From NCBI GenBank assembly GCA_910589415.1, contig OU342635.1, forward strand, positions 11,904,001 to 11,968,000: 64,000 bases of DNA, given 5' to 3'. The position numbers were made by a program, and so were the translations under genes. Below are positions 60,261 to 64,000 of this stretch, one piece after another (position 1 is the stretch's first letter; every line of letters starts with the position of its first letter). This DNA comes from Malachius bipustulatus (taxonomy: Eukaryota; Arthropoda; Insecta; Coleoptera; Melyridae). The notes beneath the pieces were generated by a model. That model had not been told where the DNA came from. It saw only the letters and a list, made by a program, of their open reading frames with translations, and ran no database searches.

Positions 60261-61331
60261 ATGACCAAAGACGACGCAACCACTGCAGGGCTAAGCTGGA
60301 TATACCAGCTAAGCAAAGAAGAGGCCGAGAAAGAAGCGCGGAGACGGGGCCTAGAAGCGACAGGCACCCTGGACGACATCAGGGCGCGTATAAGTCAGCA
60401 CGTCAAGCAGCAGCAAGGAGGGGCAATCCCCAAGGCGAATACAAAAGTCAAGCCGGAGCAGCCCGCCGGAGCGGAACGAGATAGAATAAACGCGCTCGAG
60501 GCCGAGATAGCACTCCTGAAGCTGGCCCTCCGAACGGATCGGGAAGCAACACAAGCAGCAGGAATCAGCGAGGAGGCACCTCAACTCACAGGGTCGGAAA
60601 TAGTCAACCACGCCCGGAAATGGGGACTGAAGTTCGACCCAAAGCGAGACAACGTGATCCTGTTTACAGAACGTCTCGAGGAGCTACGGTGCGCCCACGA
60701 ATTCCCAAAAGACGCCATGATAAAAGCGCTACCCGAGCTACTGAAAGGAGAAGCGCTACTGTGGTACCGCAATAATAAGGACGAATGGGGAGACTGGAAC
60801 CAGTTTAGCAGGGAATTTTCGAAAGCATTCTTCCCATACGAATACCGGCTGGCGCTAGAGGAGGAAATCCGGACCCGCAAACAAAAACCCAACGAACCAA
60901 TCAGGGAATACGTAACCGCAATACGAACGCTAATACGGCGGGACGGGTCGATGGCCCCGGAGCAAGAACTCGAGAGGGTCATCCGAAACATGCGCCCGGA
61001 ATATCGAATTCATCTGCACCTCCACAGAGTGGCGTCCATAGACAAATTATTGGAGGCAGCCAGCGCCTTCGAAAATTTACAGAAAGAGCAAGAGGCACTG
61101 CAAAGCATGCAGACAAGAAGGGGAGTACCGCAGCGCCTTAGCACCGCCCAGGCCGGCCCAACGGTCTGCTACCGATGCGGACAAGAGGGGCACTTCCGGA
61201 GCCAATGCCGAAACGCACCCAAAAAGTTCTGCGGCAAATGCGGCAAGGAAGGGATCCTCGCCATTCAGTGCTGCAACAGGCCGCAGAACAGTAGACAGCA
61301 GGGAAACGAAAACAGGGCTGTGGGGGAATAA
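60261..61331 (+). CDS. Gag of element C
   Basis: 356 codons. The N-terminus (LSKEEAEKEARRRGLEATGT and LDDIRARISQHV) fits a SAP-type helix-turn-helix, unusual for Gag. The capsid region spans about residues 125-275 (FTERLEELRCAHEFPKDAMI, LLWYRNNKDEW, EYVTAIRTLIRRDG). The first zinc knuckle, CYRCGQEGHFRSQC, is complete; the second, CGKCGKEGILAIQC, has Ile where the zinc-binding His should be. The start at 60261 follows the leader and has an A at -3. A GGGAAAC heptamer at 61301-61307 lies in the zero frame, 21 bp before the stop codon. Confidence 0.9.
   Translation: MTKDDATTAGLSWIYQLSKEEAEKEARRRGLEATGTLDDIRARISQHVKQQQGGAIPKANTKVKPEQPAGAERDRINALEAEIALLKLALRTDREATQAAGISEEAPQLTGSEIVNHARKWGLKFDPKRDNVILFTERLEELRCAHEFPKDAMIKALPELLKGEALLWYRNNKDEWGDWNQFSREFSKAFFPYEYRLALEEEIRTRKQKPNEPIREYVTAIRTLIRRDGSMAPEQELERVIRNMRPEYRIHLHLHRVASIDKLLEAASAFENLQKEQEALQSMQTRRGVPQRLSTAQAGPTVCYRCGQEGHFRSQCRNAPKKFCGKCGKEGILAIQCCNRPQNSRQQGNENRAVGE
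61301..61307 (+). promoter_or_regulatory. Candidate -1 ribosomal frameshift site (gag to pol)
   Basis: GGGAAAC is read as G GGA AAC in the gag frame, the X-XXY-YYZ layout of -1 slippery sites. The pol frame is exactly -1 relative to gag and has no stop from here on. Downstream GC-rich sequence could form the stimulatory structure; I did not fold it. Confidence 0.65.
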
Positions 61332-64000
61332 AACCCGCACAGCCCCCAGCCACAGTAGTGCGACCCCCGAAACGAGGCGGACGCACCTCAGAAAAAACAG
61401 TAGCAGCATCAACAGGGGGTGACACAGACCCCAGGCCTTTCGTGACGTTAACAATAGGGACGCGGCTCTTCAAAGCGCTATTGGATACAGGGGCGTCGGA
61501 AAATTACATTGGAGCTGAGATAGCAAACCTATGTCACAGAAGGATCAGAAATCATACAGGAAGCGTGAAATTAGCCGACGGGACATCTCACGCAATTACA
61601 CGTACAGTCACAGTGGCTTGTAAAATTGATCGACTCAACACCACCACCACGTTCAGAGTACTCCCGAGACTAGAGACAGACGCAATCATCGGAGCCACTT
61701 TCTTGCGCGAACACGGAGCGGAATTTCGATTGAGCAAAACAGAGTCCGGGAGAACCGGCAGGATCGCAGTCACGTCATGCGCCGCGGCATCATGTACCGC
61801 CAGCATGGAATCATTTTTGCAAGCTGAACTAGAATTGTTTCACCAATTAACAGGACCAACAAACTGGATAAAACACGAAATAGTGCTGGAAAAAGGGTGC
61901 AGGCCCATCAGACAACCATATCGGCAGTATAACCCGGCAAGGCTGAAAATAATTAACGACGAGGTGGACAAGATGCTCCAAGAAGGAGTTATTGAGCACT
62001 CAAACAGCCCGTGGAGCTCGCCAATCGTCCTAGTCAAGAAGAAGGACGGAACACACAGGTTCTGCATCGACTTCCGGCGAGTCAACGAGCATACAAAAAA
62101 AGACGCTTACCCTCTACCTAGAATAGCGGAGATCCTCGACCGCCTGAGAGAGGCGAATTTCATATCCACGCTGGACCTCAAACAGGGATACTTTCAAGTC
62201 CCGCTAGAGGAAAAGAGTAAAGCGATAACAGCGTTCAGCGTGCCCGGAAAAGGTCACTTTCAATTCAAAACAACCCCCTTCGGCCTGAGCTCAGCAGGCG
62301 CAACATTTCAGAGGTTGCTCGACAAAGTCATCACGCCAGACGTCGGTTTCGCATTCAGCTACCTGGACGACATCGTGGTAGTATCCAGGGATCAGGAGGA
62401 GCACAAACGTCACCTGAAAGAGATCTTCAGGAGGCTAAGGGAGGCAAATTTAAAACTCAACCCAGACAAGTGCGCATTCGCACAAGCAGAATTACAATAT
62501 CTAGGACACATCGTCGGACAGGGGGGCATAAAGACAGATCCGAATAAAATCTCAGCAATTACCGAAATGCCCGCCCCGAGAACTCGGCGGCAGCTCAGAC
62601 GATTTTTGGGCATCACATCCTGGTACCGGAGGTTCATAGAAGGATACTCCACGAAAGCAGCACCCCTAAACCAGTTACTGAAGAAAGACAAGAGATGGAC
62701 ATGGGGAGAACCGCAAGAACAGGCCTTCCAAGCACTAAAAACCGCGCTCACCTCAGCACCGGTGCTCGCCTGTCCCGACTTTTCGCAGACGTTCTGCTTG
62801 CAGACCGACGCATCGAACTGCGGGTTGGGAGTGGCCCTCACGCAGAGGATAGACGGGCAAGAAAGGGTCATAGCCTATGCGAGCAGAAGTTTAACCCCAG
62901 CAGAGTCAAGATACACACCCACGGAAAAAGAGTGCCTCGCAATAATATATGGGGTACAAAAGATGAGGCCGTACATCGAGGGCTACAGGTTCCACGTACT
63001 TACAGATCATCAATCCCTAAAGTGGCTACAAAACATGAGAAACCCGACCGGCAGGCTCGCACGATGGGGATTAGAGCTCCAGCAATATTCCTTCGACATA
63101 AAGTATAGAAAAGGAGTGCTCAACAAGGTAGCGGACGCCCTATCAAGGCAACCACTAAGCAGCACAGAACAGGAGGAGGAGATCCTAATGATAAGCGCAG
63201 AACCACCATGCCAATGGTACGAGCGGATATCAGCAGGAGTAGCCGCTAACCCCGAGAGATTTCCCGGATACCAACTGATCGACGGGAAGCTGTGGAAACA
63301 CGTCTGGGACAACCAAAACCCGGCCGAGCCCAACCTCTCCAGCCCATGGAAACTATGCGTGCCTACGCACCAGAGGCAAAAACTCATCGAAGAAAATCAC
63401 GACTCCCCAGCAGCAGGACATTTCGGGACCGCTAAAACAGCCAACAGAATAACAAAGAACTACCACTGGCCGGGAGTCATAAAAGATGTAAAAAATTATG
63501 TGAGACGATGCGAGAAATGCCAAAAATACAAGTCATCCCAGCTGAAACCCGCAGGAAAGATGCAGCCACCGTTCATACAGGGACCCTGGGACACCATTTC
63601 GATAGATATCATGGGCCCTTTCCCCAGATCAAAATCCGGCAATACAGTGTTACTGGTCATACAAGACCGCTACACGAAATGGACAATAGCACGACCGCTC
63701 CGGAAGGCAACCGCGAGAACAATCGCCGAAGCATTGCGAGCGGACGTTTTCCTGCAATTCGGGACCCCGGCCCAATTAATTTCGGACAACGGAAGACAAT
63801 TCATCGCCACCGAGTTCCAGGAGTTCCTGGAAAAATGGAAGATCAGCCATCAGTTAACACCGCCATACTCCCCCCAGTGCAACCCAGTGGAGAGGATGAA
63901 CAAAGTATTGAAAACAATGATAGCGATGTTCGTCGGAAGGGAGCACACGGCCTGGGATAGATACATAGGCGAATTCTGCTTCGCCATAAACACAGCAAAG
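61307..64000 (+). CDS. Pol of element C: protease, RT, RNase H, integrase (3' end missing)
   Basis: An open frame in the -1 register runs to the window edge. Protease: LLDTGASENYIG (about 61473). Reverse transcriptase: CIDFRRVN, LDLKQGYFQVP and SYLDDIVVV (about 62065-62380). RNase H: LQTDASNCGLGVAL (62799 on), TEKECLAI, LTDHQSLKWLQ. Integrase: the H-rich zinc region before CEKCQKY, then ISIDIMGPF, ISDNGRQF and NPVERMNK (the Asp-Asp-Glu triad, about 63600-63900). No stop or frameshift is seen in 2.7 kb, so this copy may be intact. Known role as for other gypsy-type Pol proteins. Confidence 0.9.

Larger units (their letters stand above)
59224..64000 (+). mobile_element. Gypsy-type LTR retrotransposon C, truncated by window end
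   Basis: A 929-bp LTR (59224-60152, TGTAACG...CGTTACA), a primer-binding site TGGCGCCCAACG at about 60156, gag (60261-61331) and a pol frame open to the window edge. The 3' part, 3' LTR and right duplication lie outside. Coding GC content and codon use are much higher than in the host genes. Confidence 0.92.

Noticed and set aside
62410..62871. 153-codon minus-strand frame
   Set aside because: Antisense to the element C reverse transcriptase/RNase H, which is clearly coding on the plus strand.

Overview
The window is nuclear DNA from an insect. It is AT-rich and its genes have many short introns with GT-AG junctions. The single-copy genes are typical of arthropods: a VIP36-type cargo lectin, a Rec8-like meiotic cohesin kleisin, and the TRPV channel Inactive of chordotonal cilia. 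The mobile elements (gypsy-type LTR elements, an RNase-H-bearing I-group LINE, hAT and other MITEs, a 5S-derived SINE) are also typical of insects. I cannot name the order with confidence.

Layout. 0.8-0.9 kb: an orphan terminal-exon-like stretch (-). 1.4-4.2 kb: LMAN2/VIP36 (-), six exons. 4.2-5.7 kb: divergent spacer with a perfect palindrome and a CRE-bearing repeat. 5.7-10.2 kb: Rec8-like kleisin (+), with a heat-shock-element-like minisatellite and a 5S-rRNA-like SINE in its introns. 10.2-13.2 kb: intergenic, with a foldback MITE. 13.2-23.9 kb: a recent gypsy-type LTR retrotransposon (LTRs look identical) whose integrase is split by a full-length LINE with a 14-bp target duplication. 23.9-25.2 kb: spacer with an inverted second copy of the CRE-bearing repeat. 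25.2-29.1 kb: an unrecognised disordered Ser-rich protein (+) with CtBP-type PLDLS and KEN-box motifs. 29.4-29.9 kb: a small CFAP144/FAM183-like ciliary gene (-), starting 107 bp after the inactive stop codon. 30.0-45.1 kb: inactive (iav) (-), 20 coding exons; its 10.1-kb fifth intron holds a nest of foldback, TIR and LTR elements. 45.1-47.7 kb: intergenic, with two HSE-like arrays. 47.7-55.5 kb: a large disordered protein gene (-), partial, with repeated YVNV motifs and an alternative first exon. 55.5-59.2 kb: no exons seen; hairpins, a MITE and a hAT element with a perfect 8-bp duplication. 59.2-64.0 kb: a second gypsy-type element, cut by the window edge, with gag and pol in different frames and a GGGAAAC slippery site at the overlap.

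Host genes and elements. iav and the CFAP144-like gene are both ciliary and lie head-to-tail, which suggests shared expression in ciliated sensory neurons. The other host genes show no obvious pathway link. The least explained signals are (i) arrays of tandem TTCnnGAA units that form long contiguous heat-shock-element-like sites at several loci and cap a foldback-like structure inside iav, (ii) an LTR element whose two LTRs differ three-fold in length because of internal satellite arrays, and (iii) a CRE-containing repeat in the 5' flanks of two genes. All gene models were spliced by eye from reading frame and splice consensus; transcript evidence was not available.
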